Of a DNA stretch of 22,192 nucleotides, positions 5,979-13,130 are shown in pieces (the first letter of the stretch is position 1; the number at the start of each line of letters is the position of its first letter). The notes under the pieces are model-generated. The model was not told the DNA's origin and did not search any database. It saw only the letters and a program-made list of their open reading frames with translations. The translations under genes and the position numbers were made by a program. Source of the DNA: Flavobacteriia bacterium (GTDB lineage: Bacteria > Bacteroidota > Bacteroidia > Flavobacteriales > Flavobacteriaceae); contig JAHBAN010000023.1 in NCBI GenBank assembly GCA_018500075.1, forward strand, positions 1 to 22,192. Reading direction: 5' to 3'.

Positions 5979-8381
5979 TCAGCCCCTCATCGCCGCGCCA
6001 GCAGGGTCATAAGGCGAAGCGGCAATAACCTTTGCCGCCCGCTCGGCCCCAACGACGTGCACCATAAGCTCGGTCCCCTCCGCCGTCAGCTCGCGATTGA
6101 CCATCGCCATGGCGTAGGATTTGCCCATCGTATGCCCATACCCCCCTGAGGTGACAAAGCCGACAAGGGCGCCTGCGGACCAGACCGGCTCATAGCCGCT
6201 CGCATCGGCGTCCTCGGCTTCAACTTCCAGCATCACCAGCTTTTGCGCCGGTCCGGCGCCGCTTTGCTCGGCCTGTGCGGCAGCTTTGCCGATAAAGTCC
6301 TTGTCCCAGTCAATCCAGCGGTCCATCCCCGTCTGCGCAGCCGTATAGCCTTGGGTGAACTCTGCACTCCAGATGCCAAAGCTCTTTTCCAGACGCAGGC
6401 TCAGAAGCGCGTTGAAGCCGATCTCTTTCAGGCCCAGATCGGCCCCGGCCTCAAGCAGCATCTTGCGCAGGGTGATATGCTCGGCCGCCGAGCAGTGGAT
6501 TTCATACCCCAGCTCGCCTGTGACCGAGAGCCGCCCGACCTTACATTTGAGCAAGCCCAAATCATATGTGCCGCAGCCCATAAAGCCCAGCGCGCCAATC
6601 GCATCAACCGTGAGCTTTTCCAGAACCTTGCGGCTGTTTGGCCCTGACAGGGAGAAGCCAACAATCGCATCCGACCTGTCTTGCACCGTGACGCCCGCGT
6701 CCCTGTGATCGTCAAACCAGCGCATATGCCACTCGCGCAGATAATAGCTCCCCATGATCCAATAGGTGCCATCTCCCCAGTTGAAGACTGTCAGATCGCC
6801 TTTGAGCTTGCCGGTCTCTGACAGCATCGGGGCGAGCTTGGCGCGCCCGGGCGCAGGGAGCTTGGAGGCCATGATCTGATTGAGCCATGCCTCGGCACCT
6901 TCGCCTGTGACTTCAAACCGCGAGAAGCCCGAAATATCCAGAAGCCCGACAGCCTCGCGCACGGCTTTGCACTCGGCGGCCACAAGATCATGCGCATTGG
7001 AGCGCTTGAGCGTGGGCGTTTCGGTAAACTCCTCGGGCGCAAAGTAGAGCGGCACTTCAAGCCCGTAGCTGACGCCCCAGCGACAGCCCGCTTCGGTCAT
7101 ATCCGAATAGGCGGGCGCCATCTTCAAGGGGCGCCCCGCAGGCAGCTGCTCGTTGGGATAGGTCATCACAAAGCGGCGGGTGTAAAACTGCCCTGTGGTT
7201 TCTTTGATGAACTGGCGGTTTTCGGCAAAATCGCCAAACCGCGCCACATCCATGCCAAAGACATCCGCCTCAGGCTCGCCATGGATCATCCATTCGGCCA
7301 GAGATTTGCCAACGCCCCCGCCTTGCAGGAAGCCCGCCATCACCGCACAGGCACACCAATATCCCGGCTTGCCACGCACAGGGCCGACAAGCGGGTTGCC
7401 ATCCGGCGCAAAGGTAAACGCCCCGTTGACCCATGTTTTCACGCCAACCTCCTGCAAGGCCGGGTAGCGCTCAAACCCGAGGGTCAACTCATTCTCGATC
7501 CTGTCGGTTTGCTCCTGAAACAGCTCGATTCCGTAATCCCAAGGCGCGCCATCCAGCGCCCAATGCTCATGATTGATCTCGTAAATCCCGAGCAAGACCC
7601 CCTTCTGATCCTGGCGCAGATAGGTAAAGCCCTCAAGATCGACGGTCATTGGCACTTCAAAGTCGATCTCTTCGAGCTGCGGGATCGTGTCAGAAATCAG
7701 GTAATGATGCTTCAGCGGCGCCACCGGAAGCTCGATCCCGGCCATACGGCCCACCTGCTTGGCCCAGAGGCCCGCCGCATTGACCACGTGCTCACAGGTG
7801 ATCTCTCCCTTATCCGTGATCACACGCCAGCCATCCGCCGTCTGCTCAAGGCGCTCGACCTTGGTGTGCTCGAATATGCTTGCGCCCCGTTTTTTGGCAG
7901 CGCCGGCATAGGCGTGCACCGTTCCTGTCGTGTCGATATAGCCCTCACGGTCGGCCCACATCCCGCCAAGAATTCCCTCGGTGGACATGATGGGGCACAG
8001 CTCGCCGGCTTCTTCGGGGGTGACAAGGCGGCAGTCCTCAATCCCGATGGATTGAAACGTGCGGTAAGCCGACTGGAGCCATTCCCAGCGGTCGGGCGTG
8101 CCCGCAAGCGTGAGACCACCTGTCATATGCAACCCGATATTCTGGCCGCTCTCTGCCTGAATTTCCTCGAAGAGATCAATGGTATAAGCTTGGAGCTGGG
8201 CAATGTTCGGATCGGCGTTGAGCGCATGAAAGCCCCCTGCCGCGTGCCAGCTTGACCCGGCCGTGAGCACCGACCGCTCCAGCAAGCAGACATCTTTCCA
8301 GCCGAATTTTGCCAAATGATAAAGAACAGACGTTCCCACAACGCCGCCACCGATCACCACCACTCGATAATGCGTATTCAT
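5979..8381 (-). CDS. FAD-dependent demethylase with folate-binding GcvT domain (dimethylglycine/sarcosine dehydrogenase-like)
   Basis: This 800-residue protein has the DMGDH/SARDH architecture. An FAD-binding DAO-type domain opens with VVVIGGGVVGTS (glycines 11-16) and runs to about residue 370, followed by the short middle domain. A GcvT-like folate-binding domain and its C-terminal barrel begin near residue 425. The motif LTAGSSWHAAGG contains His46, which aligns with the histidine that binds FAD covalently in dimethylglycine dehydrogenase. KGDLTV contains Asp529, matching the acidic residue that binds folate in this family. It probably oxidises an N-methylamine and passes the one-carbon unit to tetrahydrofolate. 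The open frame continues upstream to 8513. I chose the ATG at 8381 because it has a GGGAG site seven bases upstream, begins directly at the FAD strand and gives the usual family length. First gene of the 8381-1639 cluster; dimethylglycine, sarcosine or a related amine are possible substrates. Confidence 0.88.
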   Translation of the reverse strand: MNTHYRVVVIGGGVVGTSVLYHLAKFGWKDVCLLERSVLTAGSSWHAAGGFHALNADPNIAQLQAYTIDLFEEIQAESGQNIGLHMTGGLTLAGTPDRWEWLQSAYRTFQSIGIEDCRLVTPEEAGELCPIMSTEGILGGMWADREGYIDTTGTVHAYAGAAKKRGASIFEHTKVERLEQTADGWRVITDKGEITCEHVVNAAGLWAKQVGRMAGIELPVAPLKHHYLISDTIPQLEEIDFEVPMTVDLEGFTYLRQDQKGVLLGIYEINHEHWALDGAPWDYGIELFQEQTDRIENELTLGFERYPALQEVGVKTWVNGAFTFAPDGNPLVGPVRGKPGYWCACAVMAGFLQGGGVGKSLAEWMIHGEPEADVFGMDVARFGDFAENRQFIKETTGQFYTRRFVMTYPNEQLPAGRPLKMAPAYSDMTEAGCRWGVSYGLEVPLYFAPEEFTETPTLKRSNAHDLVAAECKAVREAVGLLDISGFSRFEVTGEGAEAWLNQIMASKLPAPGRAKLAPMLSETGKLKGDLTVFNWGDGTYWIMGSYYLREWHMRWFDDHRDAGVTVQDRSDAIVGFSLSGPNSRKVLEKLTVDAIGALGFMGCGTYDLGLLKCKVGRLSVTGELGYEIHCSAAEHITLRKMLLEAGADLGLKEIGFNALLSLRLEKSFGIWSAEFTQGYTAAQTGMDRWIDWDKDFIGKAAAQAEQSGAGPAQKLVMLEVEAEDADASGYEPVWSAGALVGFVTSGGYGHTMGKSYAMAMVNRELTAEGTELMVHVVGAERAAKVIAASPYDPAGAAMRG

Positions 8382-8468
8382 GACTTCTCTCCCTGACCTC
8401 TGGCAAAGCCGCTCTGCGCGCATCGCTTTGACGAGTCTTTTTGCGTGTTGAGCGAACCACAGCATCAA

Positions 8469-8500
8469 TGGACATTTCTGTCCAGAAAAAGTTTTGTCAA
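8469..8500 (-). promoter_or_regulatory. Predicted operon promoter overlapped by a 16-bp palindromic operator
   Basis: Read on the minus strand, a consensus -35 box TTGACA (8500-8495) lies about 115 bp before the first gene of the catabolic cluster. The corresponding -10 position, 17 bp on, falls inside the perfect inverted repeat TGGACA-GAAA-TGTCCA (8484-8469). The -10 itself is poor, as expected for an activated or unusual promoter or a wrong guess. A palindrome of this size over the -10 region is a typical repressor arrangement for TetR proteins, and a TetR gene is in the operon. The palindrome is seen directly; the promoter and the regulator match are inference. Confidence 0.55.
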
Positions 8501-8675
8501 AAAACTGTGGCACAGAACACTATCGTCATTCTGCGCTCCAAATGACTCACCCTATCCTTATTTGGTTTTGTCGGGTGGCCTTTAGCTTGAAATTTACCCC
8601 CTCGGTGTCATAGCTGACCGCGATTACAATATTGCCTGCGTGCCTGCGCAGCGCCCCAACTCAAGAGTAACCATC

Positions 8676-10391
8676 ATGTTTGCACCCAATCTTGTCCCCA
8701 TTCCCGAGCTCTATGTCTCTTATGAAAGTGCGCAGAAGCTGAAAACCGAAGCCGCAGATCTGGTGAGCCACGATCTGACGCCGCGCCAGATTTGCGATCT
8801 TGAACTCCTGATGAACGGTGGGTTCAACCCGCTCAAGGGCTTTCTGAGTGAGGCCGATTATGAGGGTGTTGTCGACACTATGCGCCTTGAGAGCGGCGCA
8901 CTCTGGCCGATGCCGATCACGTTGGATGTGAGCGAGGAGTTTGCCGCCGGGCTGGAGCTGGGTCAGGATATTGCTCTGCGCGATCAGGAGGGCGTGATCC
9001 TTGCAACCATGACCGTCACAGACCGCTGGGAGCCGAACAAATCCCGCGAAGCCGAAAAAGTCTTTGGCGCCGATGATGTGGCGCACCCGGCCGTGAATTA
9101 TCTTCACAATCAGGCCGGCAAGATCTATCTCGGCGGCCCCGTGACAGGCATCCAACAGCCCGTGCATTACGATTTCCGCGGCCGCCGCGACACCCCCAAC
9201 GAGCTGCGCGCCTATTTCCGCAAGCTTGGCTGGCGCAAGGTTGTCGCCTTCCAGACCCGTAACCCGCTTCACCGCGCCCATCAGGAACTCACCTTCCGCG
9301 CCGCCCGCGAAGCCCAAGCCAACCTTCTAATTCATCCCGTTGTCGGCATGACGAAGCCTGGCGATGTCGATCACTTCACCCGCGTGCGCTGCTATGAAGC
9401 TGTGCTCGACAAATACCCCGCCTCCACAACCTCAATGAGCCTGCTCAATCTTGCCATGCGTATGGCCGGCCCCCGCGAGGCGGTCTGGCATGGGCTGATC
9501 CGTGCCAACCACGGTTGCACCCACTTCATTGTTGGCCGCGATCACGCCGGCCCCGGCAAAAACTCCGCTGGCGAAGACTTCTACGGCCCCTATGACGCCC
9601 AAGACCTCTTTCGCACGCATCAGGACGAAATCGGCATCGAGATGGTTGATTTCAAACATATGGTCTGGGTTCAGGAACGGGCGCAATACGAGCCGATGGA
9701 CGAGATCAAAGACAAGAACGACGTCACGATCCTCAACATCTCGGGCACAGAGCTGCGCCGCCGTCTGGCCGAGGGGCTTGAGATTCCTGAATGGTTCTCT
9801 TTTCCCGAAGTGGTGACAGAGCTGCGCAAAACGCGCCCGCCACGCTCGCAACAAGGCTTCACGGTTTTCTTCACGGGCTTCTCAGGCTCGGGAAAGTCGA
9901 CCATTGCCAATGCCTTGATGGTCAAGCTCATGGAAATGGGCGGTCGCCCTGTCACGCTGCTGGACGGGGATATCGTGCGCAAGAACCTCAGCTCGGAGCT
10001 GGGCTTCTCCAAAGCCCATCGCGATTTGAACATCCGCCGTATCGGCTATGTCGCGAGCGAAATCACCAAGAATGGCGGTATTGCCATCTGCGCGCCGATT
10101 GCGCCCTACGCCACCACCCGCCGCGCTGTTCGTGAAGATGTCGAGGCCTTTGGCGCCTTTGTCGAGGTTCACGTGGCCACCAGTCTTGAAGAATGCGAGC
10201 GCCGCGACCGAAAAGGGCTTTATAAACTGGCCCGCGAAGGCAAGATCAAAGAGTTCACAGGGATTTCAGACCCCTATGATGTTCCGGCCAGCCCTGAGTT
10301 GAGCGTGGAAACCGAGAATGTCGATGTCGACAACTGCGCGCACCAAGTGCTGCTCAAACTCGAAAGCATGGGTCTGATCGCGGCACAGTAA
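8676..10391 (+). CDS. Bifunctional ATP sulfurylase/APS kinase
   Basis: The 571-residue protein joins two sulfate-activation enzymes. Residues 1 to about 390 are ATP sulfurylase, with the active-site motifs QTRNPLHRAHQE (193-204), VGMTKPGDVDH and IRANHGCTHFIVGRDHAGPG (275-294). Residues from about 394 are APS kinase, with the P-loop GFSGSGKST (401-409), LLDGDIVRKNLSSELGFS and the ICAPIAPY segment (471-478). It makes APS from sulfate and ATP and then phosphorylates it to PAPS in the cytosol. The PAPS can feed assimilatory sulfate reduction or sulfation. A GTG further upstream (8640) extends the frame, but the ATG at 8676 starts at the family's usual MFAPNLVPIPELY-like beginning and has an AAGAG site eight bases upstream. 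A weak promoter candidate is TTGAAA (8587-8592) with CATAGC (8609-8614). No other sulfur gene is adjacent. The arrangement is commonly annotated as sat-cysC. Confidence 0.95.
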   Translation: MFAPNLVPIPELYVSYESAQKLKTEAADLVSHDLTPRQICDLELLMNGGFNPLKGFLSEADYEGVVDTMRLESGALWPMPITLDVSEEFAAGLELGQDIALRDQEGVILATMTVTDRWEPNKSREAEKVFGADDVAHPAVNYLHNQAGKIYLGGPVTGIQQPVHYDFRGRRDTPNELRAYFRKLGWRKVVAFQTRNPLHRAHQELTFRAAREAQANLLIHPVVGMTKPGDVDHFTRVRCYEAVLDKYPASTTSMSLLNLAMRMAGPREAVWHGLIRANHGCTHFIVGRDHAGPGKNSAGEDFYGPYDAQDLFRTHQDEIGIEMVDFKHMVWVQERAQYEPMDEIKDKNDVTILNISGTELRRRLAEGLEIPEWFSFPEVVTELRKTRPPRSQQGFTVFFTGFSGSGKSTIANALMVKLMEMGGRPVTLLDGDIVRKNLSSELGFSKAHRDLNIRRIGYVASEITKNGGIAICAPIAPYATTRRAVREDVEAFGAFVEVHVATSLEECERRDRKGLYKLAREGKIKEFTGISDPYDVPASPELSVETENVDVDNCAHQVLLKLESMGLIAAQ

Positions 10392-10408
10392 GGCACCCCC
10401 AGACAGGC

Positions 10409-10442
10409 AAAAAGGCGCGGGCATCAGCACCGCGCCTTTTTT
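10409..10442. terminator. Bidirectional factor-independent terminator
   Basis: The stem GGCGCGG (10414-10420) and CCGCGCC (10430-10436) encloses the nine-base loop GCATCAGCA. It is flanked by five A on one side and six T on the other. Because the A-tract becomes a T-tract on the opposite strand, the structure can end both the sulfate-activation gene (plus strand, stop 18 bp earlier) and the convergent hsp20-DUF1150 operon (minus strand, stop 18 bp away). Confidence 0.92.
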
Positions 10443-10459
10443 GTGTCCGTCAGCGGCGG

Positions 10460-10687
10460 TCAATGCGCCGTGACAGGCATCATATCGTTCTGGCGCGCCA
10501 AAACAAAGGCAAGCTTTCGGTCCTTGACCAGCGCCAGGCGTTCGCCTGAGGCGTCATGCACCGCATACAGCTTTTTCAGCCCGCTCGCTTCGGCGCGGAG
10601 CTTTTCGGGAAGCTCCTCAAGCGCCACTTCGCGCACGTAAACAATCGGCTGCGCCGCATTCTCTTTGAAATCATAGACTGTATTCAT
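10460..10687 (-). CDS. DUF1150 family protein
   Basis: This 75-residue protein matches the small alphaproteobacterial family DUF1150. It has a YVREVALEELPEKL segment, then LYAVHDASGERLALVKDRKLAFVLARQND, which I recognise as the conserved core. The function is not established. The gene directly follows the Hsp20 gene, with a 12-bp gap and a GGAG ribosome binding site, as is usual for this family in alphaproteobacteria. It is therefore probably made under heat stress from the same promoter and may work with the small heat-shock protein. Acidic-basic patches are visible, but there is no signal peptide or membrane segment. The operon ends at the shared terminator at 10409-10442. Confidence 0.9.
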   Translation of the reverse strand: MNTVYDFKENAAQPIVYVREVALEELPEKLRAEASGLKKLYAVHDASGERLALVKDRKLAFVLARQNDMMPVTAH

Positions 10688-10699
10688 GCCTCGCGCTCC

Positions 10700-11119
10700 T
10701 CACTTTACCTTGGATTTGATCTTGATCGTCTGCACGACCTGCTCCGGCTCTGCGCGCGTCAGATCGATATGCAACAACCCGTTTTCAATCAGGGCCTCGC
10801 CCACCTCGACACCATCGGCCAGCACAAAAGAGCGCTGGAACTGGCGCGCGGCAATGCCCCGGTGCAAAAAGACCCGCTCCTCGGCCTCCTCCGATTGCCG
10901 CCCGCGAATGACAAGCTGCTTGTCTTCAATCGTGATCGACAGATCCTCTTCCGCAAAGCCGGCCACAGCCAAGGTTATGCGATAGGAATTGTGCGAGGTT
11001 TGCTCGATGTTGAAAGGGGGGTAGCCCTCGTTGCCAGACTTGGCTGTGCGCTCCAGAAGGCGCTCCAGCTGTTCAAAGCCCAAGAGATAGGGGTGTGACC
11101 CCAAAGTAAGTTTGCTCAT
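10700..11119 (-). CDS. Hsp20-family small heat-shock protein (IbpA-like)
   Basis: The 139-residue protein is an alpha-crystallin-domain chaperone, which holds unfolding proteins in the cytosol for later refolding. The N-terminal arm includes LLGFEQLERLLERTAKSGNEGYPPFNIE, matching the IbpA-type beginning. The alpha-crystallin domain (about residues 38-128) has YRITLAVAGFAEEDLSITIEDKQLVIRGR and the closing ENGLLHIDL. The C-terminal TIKIKS contains the I-x-I anchor used for oligomer assembly. The ATG at 11119 has an AAGGG ribosome binding site. A good sigma-32-type promoter lies at 11217-11189, and the roughly 60-nt leader could fold over the ribosome binding site. It is cotranscribed with the DUF1150 gene. 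Confidence 0.95.
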   Translation of the reverse strand: MSKLTLGSHPYLLGFEQLERLLERTAKSGNEGYPPFNIEQTSHNSYRITLAVAGFAEEDLSITIEDKQLVIRGRQSEEAEERVFLHRGIAARQFQRSFVLADGVEVGEALIENGLLHIDLTRAEPEQVVQTIKIKSKVK

Positions 11120-11180
11120 GACACGCCCTTTTTGCTCAAGCGACAGTGTGTGTATTCAGGCCCCTTTATGGCGACCTGTC
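11120..11180 (-). promoter_or_regulatory. Possible RNA-thermometer leader of the hsp20 mRNA
   Basis: On the minus strand the leader segment GACAGGTCGCC (11180-11170) can pair with GGCGTGTC (11127-11120) just before the start codon. This gives GACA and CGCC paired to TGTC and GGCG with a three-base bulge, burying part of the AAGGGCG ribosome binding region. A bulged helix over the Shine-Dalgarno of an hsp20 gene is the design of ROSE-type thermometers known in rhizobia. The typical ROSE sequence was not recognised, and alternative pairings exist (GACAG with CTGTC). Confidence 0.3.
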
Positions 11181-11188
11181 CTGCTATA

Positions 11189-11217
11189 ATATGGGAAAGC
11201 CGCAGCCGCTCTGCAAG
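11189..11217 (-). promoter_or_regulatory. Sigma-32 (RpoH)-type heat-shock promoter for hsp20
   Basis: Read on the minus strand, CTTGCAG (11217-11211) and TCCCATAT (11196-11189) are separated by 14 bp. This matches the heat-shock sigma factor pattern CTTGAAA-N14-CCCCATNT closely in sequence and exactly in spacing. Transcription would start about 60 bp before the Hsp20 ATG. The downstream gene is a heat-shock gene, which supports the call. Confidence 0.75.
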
Positions 11218-11281
11218 AGCTTTGCGAAATTGCATTCTTTCAGTATCTTGAAGCTCTTGACCCAAATGGAATCACAGCGCC

Positions 11282-11506
11282 ATGACGCACCACACTGATC
11301 TCGCCATGAAGACCGAAGATGTGCTGCGCATTGAGCTTGAAGTTTTCAAGCACGAGCACCGCGACCTTGATCAAGCGATTGAAGCGCTCATTGAAAAGGG
11401 CACCGCCGACCAGCTCACAATCAAACGTCTCAAAAAACAAAAACTCCAGCTCAAAGACAAAATCGCCCTGATCGAAGACAGGCTTCTGCCTGACATCATC
11501 GCCTGA
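11282..11506 (+). CDS. YdcH/DUF465 family small helical protein
   Basis: The 74-residue protein matches the short YdcH (DUF465) family: LRIELEVFKHEHRDLDQAIEALIEKGTADQLTIKRLKKQKLQLKDKIALIEDRLLP. The pattern predicts a helical hairpin or coiled coil, with alternating charged and hydrophobic residues and a final LKDKI segment conserved in the family. The biochemical role is not established. The ATG at 11282 was kept because a weak TGGA site precedes it; an in-frame ATG at 11306 (residue 9) is the alternative. It is divergent from hsp20 and lies 69 bp before purE, which seems to have its own promoter. A weak promoter candidate for this gene is TTGCGA with TATCTT around 11221-11248. Confidence 0.85.
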   Translation: MTHHTDLAMKTEDVLRIELEVFKHEHRDLDQAIEALIEKGTADQLTIKRLKKQKLQLKDKIALIEDRLLPDIIA

Positions 11507-11518
11507 TACGTCGCGCCA

Positions 11519-11546
11519 TTGCACCCCCACCAAAACCGCCTATAGT
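11519..11546 (+). promoter_or_regulatory. Candidate promoter for purE-purK
   Basis: TTGCAC (11519-11524) and a good -10 box TATAGT (11541-11546) are 16 bp apart in the short gap before purE. The start site would be about 23 bases before the ATG, leaving just enough leader for the GGAG ribosome binding site. The -35 box is weak. Confidence 0.45.
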
Positions 11547-11575
11547 GCGCGCTTCCTAAGGATCGGAGCCACATC

Positions 11576-12061
11576 ATGAGTGTTAAAATCGGGATCATTA
11601 TGGGCAGCCAGTCTGACTGGGCCACAATGAAAGAAGCCGCGCGTGTTCTGGACGAATTGGGACTCAGCTATGAGACAAAGATCGTCTCGGCACATCGCAC
11701 GCCCGACCGCCTCTGGACCTATGGCAAAGAGGCCGCCGCGCGTGGCCTGCAAGTGATTATTGCCGGCGCCGGTGGTGCAGCCCACCTCCCCGGCATGATG
11801 GCCTCCAAGACCCGTGTGCCCGTGGTCGGGGTTCCGGTGCAGACCAAGGCGCTCTCGGGCGTTGACAGCCTCTATTCCATTGTCCAGATGCCCAAAGGCT
11901 TTCCTGTCGCGACGATGGCGATCGGCGGCGCTGGTGCCGCCAATGCGGGCCTCATGGCCGCCGGCATCCTTGCGCTGCAAGACACGGCACTGGCCACACG
12001 CCTTGACGCCTGGCGCGATGCTCTCTCCGCCTCCATCCCCGAGGAACCCACAGATGACTAA
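11576..12061 (+). CDS. purE: N5-carboxyaminoimidazole ribonucleotide mutase PurE
   Basis: The 161-residue protein is a class I PurE, which converts N5-CAIR to CAIR in de novo purine synthesis in the cytosol. The phosphate and ribose binding motif MGSQSDW (9-15), SAHRTPDR (38-45, with catalytic His40) and GAGGAAHLPGM (64-74, with His70) are all present. The length is normal for the octameric enzyme. A GGAG ribosome binding site lies seven bases before the ATG. The last eight bases overlap the start of purK, so the two enzymes are probably made together. They act in consecutive steps and the unstable N5-CAIR passes between them. Confidence 0.97.
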   Translation: MSVKIGIIMGSQSDWATMKEAARVLDELGLSYETKIVSAHRTPDRLWTYGKEAAARGLQVIIAGAGGAAHLPGMMASKTRVPVVGVPVQTKALSGVDSLYSIVQMPKGFPVATMAIGGAGAANAGLMAAGILALQDTALATRLDAWRDALSASIPEEPTDD

Positions 12062-13124
12062 CCCTCTCGCCCAAGGCAGCACCATTGGCATTCTCGGCGG
12101 CGGTCAGCTCGGGCGGATGCTCTCTGTCGCCGCAGCCCGCCTCGGCTTCAAAACCTGCGTGTTTGAGCCGGCGGGCGACTGCCCCGCCAGCCATGTTGCA
12201 AATTACCATTTGCAAGCCGGTTATGACGACGAAAACGCTCTCAAAAACTTCGCCGACAGCGTTGACGTCATCACCTATGAGTTTGAGAATATTCCGACCT
12301 CGGCACTTGACACACTCGAAGCCATTCGCCCGATCCACCCCTCTCGCGAGGCGCTGCGGATCTCTCAGGACCGCCTGATCGAGAAGGACTTTCTCACAAA
12401 CCTCGGCCTGATAGTCGCGCCCTATGCCGCGGTTCAGTCCGAAGCCGATCTGCGCGCCGCGGTTGCCAAAGTCGGCCTCCCGGCGATCCTTAAAACCTGC
12501 CGTTTCGGCTATGATGGCAAGGGGCAAGCCCGCCTTGAAACCGAAGACGATATCGCCCCGGCTTGGGCGGCCATGGCCGGGGCGCCATCTGTTCTGGAAG
12601 GCTTTATCAGCTTCACCAAAGAAATCAGCATCATCGCGGCGCGTGGCCCCTCGGGCGAAGTGTCCTGCTATGATCCCGGGGAAAACATCCACGACGGCGG
12701 TATCCTGCGCACCACAACTGTGCCCGCCACGATCCCGGCGAGCCTGCGCACCGATGCTGTCCTGCTCGCGGCCCGCGTGCTCAATGCACTAGACTACGTG
12801 GGCGTCATGGGGGTCGAACTTTTCGTCACACCCCAAGGCCTGATCGTCAATGAAATCGCCCCGCGCGTGCACAATTCGGGCCACTGGACCCAAAACGGGT
12901 GCACGGTTGACCAGTTTGAACAGCACATCCGCGCTGTCGCGGGCTGGCCCTTGGGCAATGGCGCGCGTCATGCTGATGTTGTGATGGAAAACCTGATTGG
13001 CGAGGATATGGAGCGCGTTCCGGAGCTTGCAAAATCACCTGACGCCGCGCTGCACCTCTACGGCAAGGCCGAGGTGAAAAAAGGGCGCAAGATGGGTCAC
13101 GTCAACCACATCAAGCGCCCCTGA
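12054..13124 (+). CDS. purK: N5-carboxyaminoimidazole ribonucleotide synthase PurK
   Basis: The 356-residue protein is an ATP-grasp enzyme that makes N5-CAIR from AIR, bicarbonate and ATP, the step before PurE. It shows the N-terminal GILGGGQLGRML (12-23), the central ATP-grasp region with KTCRFGYDGKGQ, and the C-terminal signature NEIAPRVHNSGHWTQNGCTVDQFEQHIRA with the metal-binding acidic residue and active-site asparagine and histidine. The open frame extends upstream to 11814, but that part lies inside purE in another frame. The ATG at 12054 has a GAGGAA site and the correct protein beginning. Its stop is only six bases from the stop of the convergent helicase gene, with no room for a terminator. 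Confidence 0.97.
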   Translation: MTNPLAQGSTIGILGGGQLGRMLSVAAARLGFKTCVFEPAGDCPASHVANYHLQAGYDDENALKNFADSVDVITYEFENIPTSALDTLEAIRPIHPSREALRISQDRLIEKDFLTNLGLIVAPYAAVQSEADLRAAVAKVGLPAILKTCRFGYDGKGQARLETEDDIAPAWAAMAGAPSVLEGFISFTKEISIIAARGPSGEVSCYDPGENIHDGGILRTTTVPATIPASLRTDAVLLAARVLNALDYVGVMGVELFVTPQGLIVNEIAPRVHNSGHWTQNGCTVDQFEQHIRAVAGWPLGNGARHADVVMENLIGEDMERVPELAKSPDAALHLYGKAEVKKGRKMGHVNHIKRP

Positions 13125-13130
13125 GCCGGT

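Noticed and set aside
6990..8255. 421-codon plus-strand frame opposite the demethylase gene
   Set aside because: Antisense shadow with no recognisable motif; the opposite strand has a full DMGDH-type protein.
8382..8513. N-terminal extension of the flavin/folate demethylase (start at 8513)
   Set aside because: The extra 44 residues have no family resemblance and would cover the palindrome and promoter. The ATG at 8381 has a good ribosome binding site and begins at the FAD-binding strand.
8640..8675. GTG start 12 codons upstream of the ATP sulfurylase ATG
   Set aside because: The added residues do not look like the family, and the ATG at 8676 has an AAGAG site and the expected protein beginning.
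8514..8675. Riboswitch before the sulfate-activation gene
   Set aside because: No SAM or other known riboswitch core or paired architecture could be recognised; only a weak promoter-like pair was seen.
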